Shown here: positions 26,255 to 34,718 of the stretch, piece after piece
Layout: the number at the start of each line of letters is the position of its first letter
Numbering within the stretch: the stretch's first letter is position 1
Assembly: GCA_015075365.1 (NCBI GenBank)
Contig: JABTUN010000001.1
Location: 1,116,001-1,180,000 of the forward strand
Direction: 5' to 3'
Length of the DNA: 64,000 nucleotides
DNA from: Verrucomicrobiaceae bacterium
Lineage (GTDB): Bacteria > Verrucomicrobiota > Verrucomicrobiia > Verrucomicrobiales > Verrucomicrobiaceae
The notes under the pieces: generated by a model
Databases searched by the model: none
What the model saw: only the letters and a program-made list of their open reading frames with translations
What the model was told of the DNA's origin: nothing
Translations under genes and position numbers: made by a program

Positions 26255-26568
26255 TCACTTTGGGCCACTATCTCGTCGTCAGCGGCATGCTTTTCGCCCT
26301 CGGTCTGGCCGGGGTGATCGCCCGCCGGAACATCCTCATCATCTACATGTGCCTGGAGATGATGCTCAGTGCCGCGAATCTGGCGCTGGTGGGCTTCAGC
26401 CGCTTCCACCTCGTGAACGGCCTGCCGGACTACACCGCGCAGTCGCTGGTCTTTTTCACCATCACCGTGGCCGCCGCCGAGGTGGCGGTGGGCCTGGCCA
26501 TCATCGTGGCGCTGTTCCGCTCGAAGCAGAGCGTGGAGACCGAGGTCATCACGAAGCTGCAGGGCTGA
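26251..26568 (+). CDS. nuoK: NADH-quinone oxidoreductase subunit K (105 aa)
   Basis: Standard 105-residue subunit with three membrane helices. The second helix carries the conserved Glu in IYMCLEMMLSAANLAL and the third the conserved Glu in VAAAEVAVGLAIIVALF, both part of the proton channel. ATGA overlap with nuoJ shows co-translation. In most bacteria nuoL-N would follow, but here a 53-aa gene and an unrelated minus-strand cluster follow. Confidence 0.95.
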   Translation: MITLGHYLVVSGMLFALGLAGVIARRNILIIYMCLEMMLSAANLALVGFSRFHLVNGLPDYTAQSLVFFTITVAAAEVAVGLAIIVALFRSKQSVETEVITKLQG

Positions 26569-26617
26569 CCGGCACATCGGCCCGGCATGTCCTGGAGCAG
26601 CTTGAGAATGTCACGCC

Positions 26618-26779
26618 ATGCTTTCCACGGCCTCCACACGCGCTTTTGCGGCCATTTTGCTCGCCCTCACCGCATGGGCGTGGCTGCGGATGCAGCCGAA
26701 GGTGGAGGTGCCGGCGCTTCCGCCGCCTCCCAAACCCGGCGCGCCTGAAAAGGTGCCGGGCTTGTTTCCGGACGAGTAG
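26618..26779 (+). CDS. Small membrane or exported protein (53 aa)
   Basis: An ATG at 26618 opens 53 codons to a TAG at 26777-26779. Residues about 8-22 (AFAAILLALTAWAWL) form one hydrophobic segment, followed by a Pro-rich tail (PALPPPPKPGAPEK). It lies 49 bases after nuoK on the same strand and may be a small accessory protein or a short lipoprotein-like peptide. No family is recognised. Confidence 0.45.
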   Translation: MLSTASTRAFAAILLALTAWAWLRMQPKVEVPALPPPPKPGAPEKVPGLFPDE

Positions 26780-26840
26780 GCCACCGCGCCGTAACGATGC
26801 AGGCAGAACGCCATGCCGCAGAGGAAGAGGGGCGCTGGTG

Positions 26841-26904
26841 GTGTAGGCGCATTCGCCAGAATGCGGAGCGACGTTCTCGTTCTGGTGAACGAGCCTACGA
26901 CACT
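26841..26904. repeat. Palindromic GTAGGC...CCAGAA repeat
   Basis: The left arm (26841-26865) and right arm (26872-26903) are imperfect inverted complements centred on TTCGCCAGAA / TTCTGGTGAA, ending with GTAGGC / GCCTAC. It is intergenic between the 53-aa gene and the 3' end of the minus-strand cytochrome gene, and may act as a hairpin between convergent transcripts. Confidence 0.75.
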
Positions 26905-26928
26905 ACCGCGGCGCTGCCGGCTGCATGG

Positions 26929-28248
26929 TCACGGCTGCGCGGCGACGTCCTTCTTCCACTCCACGGGCACGCCGGGGAGTGTTTCCGCGAGGATGCGGCG
27001 GATGTGGGCGCGCTCGCTGCCACCGAGGTAGTCGTATGCCCCGGAGGTGTCCTTCCCATCAAGCACGGCCCGCAGGCGCTCCAGCACAGTCTGCTTCAGC
27101 GGCGGGGTGAGATGCTGGAAGGTCAGCGAATAGATCATGTAGCTGCACCGGTGCTTGAACAGGCGGTTGAGGAGCTGGAAGTCCTTCAAGCTGCGCCCGC
27201 TGCTGCTCTTCGGGGCGTTTTTGACAAAGGCGGTCTGGAAGGCGGGATCACCCTCGATGCCGCCCTCTGGCAAAGCGGCCTCGTCTTTGAAGAGCAGCGC
27301 CTCCACCACGTCATCCGCGCAGTGGTCGATGATACGGCGCGCGGTGCCGGTGGGCTCGGCGGTCACGGTTTCACCAAGCTCCCGCTGGAGGCTGGTCTGC
27401 ATGTGCATGGCGCGCAGGGAGGTGTGGTTGGCCTTGGTGAGGACGTTTTGCACGCTGGTCTGGTGCTCCAGCACCATGAGGGCCACGATGTCGCTGGTTT
27501 TGCGCTTGTAGGGCGTGGTGTCGAAAAACCCGGCGAGGCTGGTGATGTTCGCGCCTTCCTGGAGGTTCATCTCGCAGGTCTGGTCGGGCTTTTCGGTGGC
27601 GGTGACATTGCCGCGATGCAGCGAGTCACCATGACGGCCGGTGACATACCAGCCGCCCCAGCGGTCGGAGAAAGGCGTGGTCGTATCGACGACGGTGCTG
27701 CCCTGGCTCATGATGGGATGGCCCTCCGGGCCGGGAAAGACGGAGCGCACGAGCACGCCGGGCACGCCAGGGGTGAAGGGGCCGCCATGGCAGCTGAGGC
27801 AGCTCTGGTCCCGCTCGAAGCGCAACGGCTTTTTCGGCTCCGTGTCGGGATCCAGCAGATAAAAGATGGGGCCCAGCACTGGGTCCACGGTGGACACCTC
27901 AATGGCCCCGCCGATGCAGTAGCCGACATAGGCATTGTCGCCAAAATACACCACGCGCGGCGTCTGCGGGCTGATGCGGTCGTTTTGCTTGCTCGTCTTG
28001 GAGAAGACCATGACCTGCGACTCCGGCGGAATGCCGAACTGCTTCATCACACCATGCAGCACGGTCCAGGCGTTCGTGCGGTCGATTTTCACCTTTCCGG
28101 CAGCCATCAGGCGCTCCAGACGCTGCGCGGCGTCATTCGGCGCGGTGGTGGAGTAATGGATGGGCGCGTTTTCATACTCGTCCTCGGCCAGCGCGGGACC
28201 GGCGAGCATGCAAAGGACGGCGAGGCTCGATGGAAAGACACGTTTCAT
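26929..28248 (-). CDS. Periplasmic c-type cytochrome (439 aa)
   Basis: A Sec signal peptide ends near ALAED (about residue 22). A single haem site CLSCHGG is at about residues 150-156, followed by a Phe/Pro-rich stretch. The rest is a long, largely helical domain with no recognised fold name. The start ATG overlaps the stop of the NsrR-like regulator as ATGA, so the two are translated together. The partner regulator suggests a role in nitric oxide or redox stress, perhaps NO oxidation or reduction or haem-based sensing, but the biochemical role is unknown. Confidence 0.75.
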   Translation of the reverse strand: MKRVFPSSLAVLCMLAGPALAEDEYENAPIHYSTTAPNDAAQRLERLMAAGKVKIDRTNAWTVLHGVMKQFGIPPESQVMVFSKTSKQNDRISPQTPRVVYFGDNAYVGYCIGGAIEVSTVDPVLGPIFYLLDPDTEPKKPLRFERDQSCLSCHGGPFTPGVPGVLVRSVFPGPEGHPIMSQGSTVVDTTTPFSDRWGGWYVTGRHGDSLHRGNVTATEKPDQTCEMNLQEGANITSLAGFFDTTPYKRKTSDIVALMVLEHQTSVQNVLTKANHTSLRAMHMQTSLQRELGETVTAEPTGTARRIIDHCADDVVEALLFKDEAALPEGGIEGDPAFQTAFVKNAPKSSSGRSLKDFQLLNRLFKHRCSYMIYSLTFQHLTPPLKQTVLERLRAVLDGKDTSGAYDYLGGSERAHIRRILAETLPGVPVEWKKDVAAQP

Positions 28249-28685
28249 GACTTGGAGAGCAAAAGGCGGTTCATCCGCCCACCATCCGTGCCAGCGACGA
28301 GATCGCGCAGCGTGTGGGCGTCGAGGGTTTCGTAAAAGGCGCTCATCGCGCGGGCCAGCACGCCCTTGAGGCGGCAGGAGCCGTTGATGACACAGGTGTT
28401 GTGCTCTTTGTCAAAGCACTCCACCAGCGGCGGCATGCCCTCCGTGCGGCGCACCACCATGCCCACGCGGATGTCCTCCGGCTTCATCGCCAGCGCGATG
28501 CCGCCGCCGCGCCCGCGGCGCGTCTCAAGATAGCCCAGCTTGGCGAGGTAGTTCACCACCTTCACCAGATGGTGGCGGGAGATGTCATACGCCTCCGCCA
28601 CCTCGCTGAGGGAGAAGGATTCCCCCTTCAGCGCGGCAAACATGAGCACGCGCAGAGAGTAGTCGGTGAAAAGGCTGAGTCGCAT
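28245..28685 (-). CDS. Rrf2-family regulator, NsrR-like (146 aa)
   Basis: A winged helix (LFTDYSLRVLMFAAL, then AYDISRHHLVKVVNYLAKLGY) is followed by three cysteines at about residues 90, 98 and 104 (C-X7-C-X5-C). The segment SCRLKGVLARAMSAF with DAHTLRDLV matches NsrR closely. NsrR binds an Fe-S cluster and derepresses nitric oxide detoxification genes. The C-X7 spacing is slightly longer than in E. coli NsrR. It is the first gene of an operon with a c-type cytochrome, and a candidate operator lies 26 bases upstream. Confidence 0.87.
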   Translation of the reverse strand: MRLSLFTDYSLRVLMFAALKGESFSLSEVAEAYDISRHHLVKVVNYLAKLGYLETRRGRGGGIALAMKPEDIRVGMVVRRTEGMPPLVECFDKEHNTCVINGSCRLKGVLARAMSAFYETLDAHTLRDLVAGTDGGRMNRLLLSKS

Positions 28686-28711
28686 GAACCGGTTACAAGC
28701 GGCGGGAGCCT

Positions 28712-28736
28712 AAACTTGCACTCCCGGTGCATCTTT
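28712..28736 (-). promoter_or_regulatory. Candidate NsrR operator
   Basis: On the minus strand the site reads AAAGATGCAC, five bases, GTGCAAGTTT. The half sites are inverted complements at 8 of 10 positions, and the left one resembles the AAGATGC half of known NsrR boxes. It lies 26 bases upstream of the regulator's ATG at 28685, consistent with autoregulation. Confidence 0.6.
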
Positions 28737-28792
28737 GCCCCAACTCATGCCAAAGACCGCGCACTGGCGGCCAAGATCGGCCCAGGGAGGCT

Positions 28793-29797
28793 TCATTTCC
28801 GATATCGTCCGCCGTGCGGACGGCTCATCCACTTCCACGCGCTCTCGATGTGCTCGCGCGGGTCCAGACGGGCCGCCTTCCAGCCGAGCACCTTCAAGGC
28901 GAGCGCCGGGTCCGCGACGAGTTCCGCCGGATCACCCGCGCGGCGCGCTCCGTGGCGCACGGGGATGGTTTTTCCAGTCACGGCCTCGGCGGTGGCGATG
29001 ATCTCCCGCACGCTGAAGCCGCGCCCGGTGCCGAGATTGACGGCGATGGTTTCCCCGCCGCCGCGCAGGTAGTCCAAGGCCAGCGCGTGCGCGGAGGCCA
29101 GGTCGCAGACGTGGATGTAGTCGCGGATGCAGGTGCCGTCCGGCGTGGGGTAGTCCGTGCCAAAGATGGTGATGTGCTCGCGTTTCCCCGCGGCCGCCTG
29201 GAGCACGAGCGGGATGAGATGCGTCTCGGGATCATGATCCTCGCCGATCTCGCCGGAAGGATGGCAGCCGCTGGCGTTGAAGTAGCGCAGAAAGACGGAT
29301 TTCAGGCCCCAGGCGGTGTCGCAGTCACGCAGCACGCGCTCCAGCATCCACTTCGACGCGCCGTAGGGGTTCACCGGGGACTGCGGATGTGATTCGTCGA
29401 TGGGAACGCGCACCGGATCGCCGTAAGTGGCGCAGGTGGAGGAGAAGATGAAACGGCGGCACCCGTGGCGCTGCATCGCCTCCAGCAGCGTGAGCGGCGC
29501 GGCGAGGTTGTTGCGATAGTACTTTAGCGGATCAGTGACCGACTCCCCCACATAGGCAAACGCGGCGAAATGCAGCACCGCCTCCGGCGCATGCTCCGCG
29601 AAAACACGCTCCACCAGCGCGGCATCCGCCATGTCACCCTCGACCAAGGTCACGCGGTCCGCCGGGAGCGCGTCACGGTGGCCGAAAACGAGATTGTCCA
29701 GCACGACGACGCGCTCGTGCTGTTCGAGCAGATGGCGGACGGTATGCGAGCCGATGTACCCGGCGCCGCCGGTGATGAGAAGGGTGTCAGAGGGCAT
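28793..29797 (-). CDS. galE: UDP-glucose 4-epimerase (334 aa)
   Basis: An extended SDR with GGAGYIGSHTV at the NAD site, HFAAFAYVGESV, the catalytic YXXXK in NPYGASKWMLERV, and the FRYFNASGCHP-like segment (VFLRYFNASGCHPSG). It interconverts UDP-glucose and UDP-galactose for polysaccharide synthesis. Length is standard. It is transcribed toward the nsrR-like operon on the same strand, with 107 bases between its stop and the regulator's start. The upstream side has a terminator of the preceding minus-strand gene. Confidence 0.93.
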   Translation of the reverse strand: MPSDTLLITGGAGYIGSHTVRHLLEQHERVVVLDNLVFGHRDALPADRVTLVEGDMADAALVERVFAEHAPEAVLHFAAFAYVGESVTDPLKYYRNNLAAPLTLLEAMQRHGCRRFIFSSTCATYGDPVRVPIDESHPQSPVNPYGASKWMLERVLRDCDTAWGLKSVFLRYFNASGCHPSGEIGEDHDPETHLIPLVLQAAAGKREHITIFGTDYPTPDGTCIRDYIHVCDLASAHALALDYLRGGGETIAVNLGTGRGFSVREIIATAEAVTGKTIPVRHGARRAGDPAELVADPALALKVLGWKAARLDPREHIESAWKWMSRPHGGRYRK

Positions 29798-29882
29798 TCA
29801 CACACACTACAGCAAGGGCGCAGACGGGTGACAACGGGAGAATCACAAACCCGTGCCGCATGCTGGACACTTGTCACAAAAA

Positions 29883-29911
29883 AACCCGCGCCCGGAACAC
29901 GGACGCGGGTT
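29883..29911 (-). terminator. Rho-independent terminator of the sugar isomerase gene
   Basis: An 8-bp stem AACCCGCG/CGCGGGTT with a loop of 13 bases is flanked by a run of A on the plus-strand left side, which is a U-tract in the minus-strand transcript. It sits 19 bases after the stop of the gene ending at 29930. Confidence 0.8.
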
Positions 29912-29929
29912 TTTTGGAATGACCGCGGC

Positions 29930-30799
29930 TTACGCGAGGCCGACGATCGGGTGCAGGTTGGACTTGCACCATTCGCCATTCTGCTTGGTGACGCCATCGG
30001 GGTCATCGACCGCGCAGTGGGCTTCGTCCTCGCAGATGATCCAGCCGGAGTAGTTCCGGGCCACGAGGAACTCGGTGATCTTGTGGAAGTCGAGCTTGCC
30101 GGTGCCCATCTGGGCCCAGGGCTCGGCTCCGTTGCCGGAGAAGTCCTTGTAATGGATGTGGTTGATGAGGTGCTGCCACTTGCTGAGCGTGGCGATGACA
30201 TCCATGCCGCCACGGATGATGTGGCCCACATCCGGCGTCCAGCCGGTGACCTTCGGGTCGAGGCTGCTGAGGACGACATCGTAGTCCTCCTGCGTGCGCA
30301 CGAGCGAGGCGGGCGGAGAGTTCGGGTGGTAGGAGCAGACGAGACCGGCATCATGCGCACGCTGGGAGACAGCGTTCACGTTGCGCGCGACATTGAGGCG
30401 GCGCTTTTGCAGGTCCTTCGTGCGGCCGGAGGGCAGCGTGACGGTGCCGAGCATGGCACCAGGGAAGTGCTTCAGGTAGTTGATGGTGAAATCCGCGGCT
30501 TCCTTCTCATTCGGAGCCTCGGTGTCGCCATCCCACGCGCAGACCAGCGCCAGGCCGCAGAGCTTCATGTTGTACTTTTGAAGGGTGTCCTTCATGAGGA
30601 TCGGGTCGATCTGCGGGCCGAGCCAGTATTTGGAGCAGCCGAGCGCGCTGGCGGAGATTTCGAGCACCATCGGCTCGATGCCGGTGAAGCCCGCCTCGGA
30701 GGCGACCTTGATCATGTGGTCGAGTTTGTTGTCATAGCCCTTGCCGGTTCCCTGCATGAACCAGGTATAGACTTCGGAGCCGAATTGGATTTTGCCCAT
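29930..30799 (-). CDS. Sugar phosphate isomerase/epimerase, TIM-barrel (289 aa)
   Basis: The AP-endonuclease-2/xylose isomerase-like barrel (PF01261 type) is supported by motifs near metal-binding positions: GIEPMVLEI, LVCSYHPNSPPA, GWTPDVGHIIRGG, NHIHYKDFSG and GWIICEDEAH. These use a divalent metal to isomerise or epimerise sugars such as inosose or tagatose. The ATG at 30799 is chosen because the upstream extension is Arg-rich and low in similarity. The substrate is unknown. A strong terminator follows. Confidence 0.83.
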   Translation of the reverse strand: MGKIQFGSEVYTWFMQGTGKGYDNKLDHMIKVASEAGFTGIEPMVLEISASALGCSKYWLGPQIDPILMKDTLQKYNMKLCGLALVCAWDGDTEAPNEKEAADFTINYLKHFPGAMLGTVTLPSGRTKDLQKRRLNVARNVNAVSQRAHDAGLVCSYHPNSPPASLVRTQEDYDVVLSSLDPKVTGWTPDVGHIIRGGMDVIATLSKWQHLINHIHYKDFSGNGAEPWAQMGTGKLDFHKITEFLVARNYSGWIICEDEAHCAVDDPDGVTKQNGEWCKSNLHPIVGLA

Positions 30800-30974
30800 G
30801 GGATGTGAGTGTGGTTGTTGGTTTCGGAGGAAGAAGGCCCGCGCGCGGACGCGCAGAGCGGCGCATTGGAGACGAACGGCGGCGGATTGTCGAGAGACAA
30901 AAAACCGCCGGCCTGAGAATCCACCTCGCATTCACGGCCGGGGGGCGGACATGGTCAGGATGACATCCAGCAGC

Positions 30975-32315
30975 TCACGCGATGATGTCCTTGATCAAGG
31001 TGCCACCGTTCACGATGTCCACCGGGCGCACGTTTTCCACGACGATGCGCTTGCTGGCGTTGATGCCGAGCAGGCGGTACATCGTGCGGGCGAGGTCCTC
31101 GGGGCCGACAGGGTTTTCATCCGGTTCGGCGCCGAGGGCGTCGGACTTGCCATAGACGAAGCCTTTTTTCACACCGCCGCCAGCCATGGCGACGGAGAAC
31201 ACGCGCGGATAGTGATCACGACCATTGGTGGAGTTGATCTTCGGCGTGCGGCCGAACTCGCTGCTGACGAGCACCAGCGTGGTGTCGAGCATGCCGCGCT
31301 CCTCCAGATCGCGGATGAGGCGGCTGAAGGCGATGTCGAACTGGACGGCCTGCCCTTCAAACGCGCCCTTGATGTTGGAATGGTGGTCCCAACTGCCGAA
31401 ATTGACCGAAACCATGCGCGTGCCGGCCTCGACCAGACGGCGGGCCAGCAGGAAGCGCTGCCCGGCGGCGTTGCGGCCGTATTCATCACGCAGTTTGGCG
31501 GACTCGGCGGCCAGGTTGAAGGCCTCGCGCGCCTGCTGGCTGCTGATGAGGTTGTAGGCGGCGGTGTAGAACTTGTCCATGGCGGCGAGTCCGTCGGACT
31601 TCTCCGTGGTGCGGAAGTGCTCGTCCACCGCGCCGAGCAGCGAACGACGGCGCTCGAAGCGCTTCGTGTCGATGTCCTTTGGCGTGGCAAGATCGCGCAC
31701 GGTGAAGTTGCCGTCCGCAGGGTCGCTGCCGAGCGCGAAGGGGCCAAACGCGCTGCTCATGTAGCCGCTGCCCTGCTCCGGCGCGAACACGCCGGGAATC
31801 GCGACATAGGGCGGAAGGTTGTTTCGCGTGCCCTGCTCATGCGAGATGATGCTGCCGAAGCTGGGGAACTTGATCGCCGGGCTGGGGCGGTAGCCGGTGA
31901 ACATGTTGTGCGTGCCGCGCTCATGCGCCGCCTCCCCATGCGTCACGGAGCGGATGATGGTGATCTTGTCGAGGATCTTCGCGATGTTGGCGAACTTCTC
32001 GCCCACATACTCGCCAGTGACGCCCTTGATCGGGGCGAAGGGGCCGCGGTATTCCGGCGCGGCAAAGGGTTTGGGATCCCAGGACTCATGCTGGGCCATG
32101 CCGCCAGGCAGATAGATGTGGATGATCGACTGCGCGATGGCCTTGTAGCTCTCCACGGAGGGCATTTCGAGCGTTGGGGCGGCCTGGAGTTGCAAAAGCC
32201 GCGGCAGCGTGAGGCCGAGCCCGGCCATCGCGCCCACCTGGAGGAAATCGCGCCGACCCTGGGTGGTCGCGAAGAGGTTGCGGTGTTCGCCGGAGCAAAG
32301 GGGATGCATTTTCAT
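30975..32315 (-). CDS. DUF1501 protein with Tat-like leader (446 aa)
   Basis: RRDFLQVGAMAGLGLTLPRL is a twin-arginine-type leader near residues 21-40. The body carries DUF1501 (sulfatase-superfamily fold) features: IIHIYLPGGMAQHESWDPKP, TIIRSVTHGEAAHERGTHNM, a late SSEFGRTPKIN and AMAGGGVKKGFVYG. In related bacteria the gene usually pairs with a DUF1549/DUF1553 cytochrome gene; here no partner lies next to it (the nearest is at 49.8 kb). It is probably exported folded, with unknown substrate. Confidence 0.88.
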   Translation of the reverse strand: MKMHPLCSGEHRNLFATTQGRRDFLQVGAMAGLGLTLPRLLQLQAAPTLEMPSVESYKAIAQSIIHIYLPGGMAQHESWDPKPFAAPEYRGPFAPIKGVTGEYVGEKFANIAKILDKITIIRSVTHGEAAHERGTHNMFTGYRPSPAIKFPSFGSIISHEQGTRNNLPPYVAIPGVFAPEQGSGYMSSAFGPFALGSDPADGNFTVRDLATPKDIDTKRFERRRSLLGAVDEHFRTTEKSDGLAAMDKFYTAAYNLISSQQAREAFNLAAESAKLRDEYGRNAAGQRFLLARRLVEAGTRMVSVNFGSWDHHSNIKGAFEGQAVQFDIAFSRLIRDLEERGMLDTTLVLVSSEFGRTPKINSTNGRDHYPRVFSVAMAGGGVKKGFVYGKSDALGAEPDENPVGPEDLARTMYRLLGINASKRIVVENVRPVDIVNGGTLIKDIIA

Positions 32316-32506
32316 GAGTTTGGAGAGGTGGATCAGGCCGAACCTACGCCTGAGTCATACCGCTTTCCGCCCCGGCAGGGCATTCTGCCAAGCTGCGGTG
32401 AATGCTTCGCAAAAAACGGTCAGTAGCGCAGTGCGCTGAGTTTTCCCACGGCTGAAATGTGTCTGGCGCGGCGGGCGTTCCTTCCGCCCTCTCATCCCAC
32501 CGCACC

Positions 32507-34057
32507 ATGCTACGACTCACGTCTCTCTCCTTCCTCGCGCTGCTGACCGCCGCGCACGCTGAAATCCGCCTCCCCGCCATCATCGGGGACAACATGGTGC
32601 TCCAGCAGAAACAGGCGAACCCCGTCTGGGGCTGGGACACCCCCGGCACAAAGGTCACCGTGGCCTTCAACGGCCAGACGAAGACCGGCGAGGCGGACGC
32701 GAAGGGCAAATGGACCGTGAAACTCGATCCCGTGCCCGCCAGCGCGAAGCCCGCCACGATGAGCATCCAGGGCACGACCTCGAAGGAGCTGAAAAACATC
32801 CTCGTGGGCGAGGTGTGGATCTGTTCCGGCCAGAGCAACATGCAGTGGAGTGTCTCGCAGAGCTATGACGCCGATTTGGAGATCGCCACGGCAAAGTTCC
32901 CCAACATCCGCCTCATCTCCGTGCCGCAGGTGGGCACCCAGGAGCCGCAGGACGACTTCAAAGGCGCGTGGGCGGAGTGCTCCCCGGCGAATGCGGGCGA
33001 GTTCAGCGCCGTCGGCTTCTTCTTCGGCCGCACGCTGCACCAGGCGCTCGACGTGCCGGTGGGCCTGATCGACAACGCCTGGGGCGGCAGCGCCGCCGAA
33101 GCCTGGGTGCGCCGCGATGTGCTGGAGAAGGACGGCCGCTTCACCACGCTGCTGGCCGACTGGGACAAGCGCGCCAAGGACCTCGGCAGCGACGCCGCGA
33201 AGCAGAACTATGAAAAAGCCCTCGCCGCCTGGAAAAAGCGCGCGGAAGAGGCGAAGGCCGCGAAGAGGGAATTCCGCGAGCGCGCGCCACAAAGCCCGCA
33301 GCAACAGCTCGGCGGCAATCACCGCCCTGCAAACATCTACAATGGCGTCCTGCACCCCACGATCGGCTACGGCATCAAGGGCGCCATCTGGTACCAGGGT
33401 GAAAGCAACGCCTCCCGCGCCTATGAATACGGCTACCTCTTCCCGCTCATGATCCAGCACTGGCGCGATGAGTGGAAGCAGGGTGATTTCCCCTTCTACT
33501 GGGTCCAGCTCGCCGACTTCATGGCGGAGAAGCCCGAGCCCGGCGAAAGCTCCTGGGCAGAACTGCGCGAAAGCCAGACCAAGGCGCAAAACGCGATCAA
33601 AAACGGCGGCCAGGCCGTCATCATCGACATCGGCGAAGGCCGTGACATCCACCCGCGCAACAAGCGCGACGTGGCCGACCGCCTCGTGCGCTGGGCGCTG
33701 GCCAAGGACTACGGCATGAAGATTCCCTATCGCAGCCCGGAATTCAAAAGCATCGAGATCACCGGCAACAAGGCTGTCGTCACCCTCGACACCTTCGGCA
33801 GCAGCCTCTATTCCTTCGATGACGCGGTGAACATCAAGGGCCTCGCCATCTGCGGTGAGGACAAAAAATGGGTATGGGCCACCGGCAAGCTCGTCGGCAC
33901 GGACAAGATCGAGGTCAGCGCGCCGGGTGTCGCCAAGCCCGTCGCGGTGCGCTATGCCTGGAGTGACAATCCGGTGTGCAACCTCTTCAGCAAAGAGGGC
34001 CTGCCCGTCACCCCCTTCCGCAGCGACAGCTTTCCGATGACCACGCAGCCGAAGTGA
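32507..34057 (+). CDS. Sialate O-acetylesterase, SGNH hydrolase family (516 aa)
   Basis: A signal peptide (LSFLALLTAAHAE) is followed by LPAIIGDNMVLQQ and an Ig-like domain. The nucleophile block is GEVWICSGQSNMQWSVSQ, the oxyanion region includes LIDNAWGGSAAEAW, and the late GRDIHPRNKRDVADRL supplies the Asp/His pair. These enzymes remove O-acetyl groups from sialic acid or plant/algal polysaccharides (carbohydrate esterase type). I chose the ATG at 32507 over the in-frame one at 32459, which precedes the signal peptide. It fits the polysaccharide-degrading profile of the window. Confidence 0.9.
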   Translation: MLRLTSLSFLALLTAAHAEIRLPAIIGDNMVLQQKQANPVWGWDTPGTKVTVAFNGQTKTGEADAKGKWTVKLDPVPASAKPATMSIQGTTSKELKNILVGEVWICSGQSNMQWSVSQSYDADLEIATAKFPNIRLISVPQVGTQEPQDDFKGAWAECSPANAGEFSAVGFFFGRTLHQALDVPVGLIDNAWGGSAAEAWVRRDVLEKDGRFTTLLADWDKRAKDLGSDAAKQNYEKALAAWKKRAEEAKAAKREFRERAPQSPQQQLGGNHRPANIYNGVLHPTIGYGIKGAIWYQGESNASRAYEYGYLFPLMIQHWRDEWKQGDFPFYWVQLADFMAEKPEPGESSWAELRESQTKAQNAIKNGGQAVIIDIGEGRDIHPRNKRDVADRLVRWALAKDYGMKIPYRSPEFKSIEITGNKAVVTLDTFGSSLYSFDDAVNIKGLAICGEDKKWVWATGKLVGTDKIEVSAPGVAKPVAVRYAWSDNPVCNLFSKEGLPVTPFRSDSFPMTTQPK

Positions 34058-34112
34058 CCGGCCGCACGCGCTTTGACTCGTCTCCGCCCCTCGCCAAGAG
34101 TAGGCGGAGACC

Positions 34113-34718
34113 ATGCTCCCCACGCTCGCCCAGACCACCGCGCTCATCCGCCACCGCCGCTCGATCAAGCCGCAGGATCTCAATCCCGCGCGCGGTGTGG
34201 AGCGGGAGTTGGTCGTGGAACTCATCGAAAACGCCACCTGGGCTCCGAACCACGGCGTGACAGAGCCATGGCGTTTTCATGTGTTCCAAGACGAAGCACG
34301 CCACGAACTGGTGCGTGAAATGGAGCGCGCCTACCGCGAGGTGACGCCCGCCGCCGAGTTCCGCGAGGACAAACTGCAAAAGATCGGCACGAATCCGCTG
34401 CTCGCGCCCGTGGTGATCGCCTGCGTGATGGAACGGCATGGCGGGGCCAAAATTCCCTCGATCGAAGAAACCGAGGCCCTGGCCTGCGCGCTGCAAAACC
34501 TCATGCTCAGCGCCACAGCGGCCGGTCTGGGCAGTTACTGGTCCTCCCCGCCGCTGCTCGACGGCGCGACGTTTCGCGCGTTTTTGAACCTGGGGCCCGA
34601 AGATCGCTGCGCGGGACTGATTTACATAGGCTGGCCGCGCGAGGGACTGAACTGGCCGCGCAGCGCGCGCGCGCCGGTGGCGGAAAAAATCGTCTGGAGG
34701 GCCGCGGCCGGTGCTTGA
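34113..34718 (+). CDS. Nitroreductase family protein, YdjA-like (201 aa)
   Basis: RRSIKPQDLNP at the N-terminus and NATWAPNHGVTEPWRF are the FMN-binding motifs of the nitroreductase fold; LMLSATAAGLGSYW and the late YIGWP segment complete it. Such flavoproteins reduce nitroaromatics or quinones using NAD(P)H, though the physiological substrate is often unknown. A GGAG at 34106-34109 serves as ribosome-binding site. It overlaps the next gene by 8 bases. Confidence 0.87.
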   Translation: MLPTLAQTTALIRHRRSIKPQDLNPARGVERELVVELIENATWAPNHGVTEPWRFHVFQDEARHELVREMERAYREVTPAAEFREDKLQKIGTNPLLAPVVIACVMERHGGAKIPSIEETEALACALQNLMLSATAAGLGSYWSSPPLLDGATFRAFLNLGPEDRCAGLIYIGWPREGLNWPRSARAPVAEKIVWRAAAGA

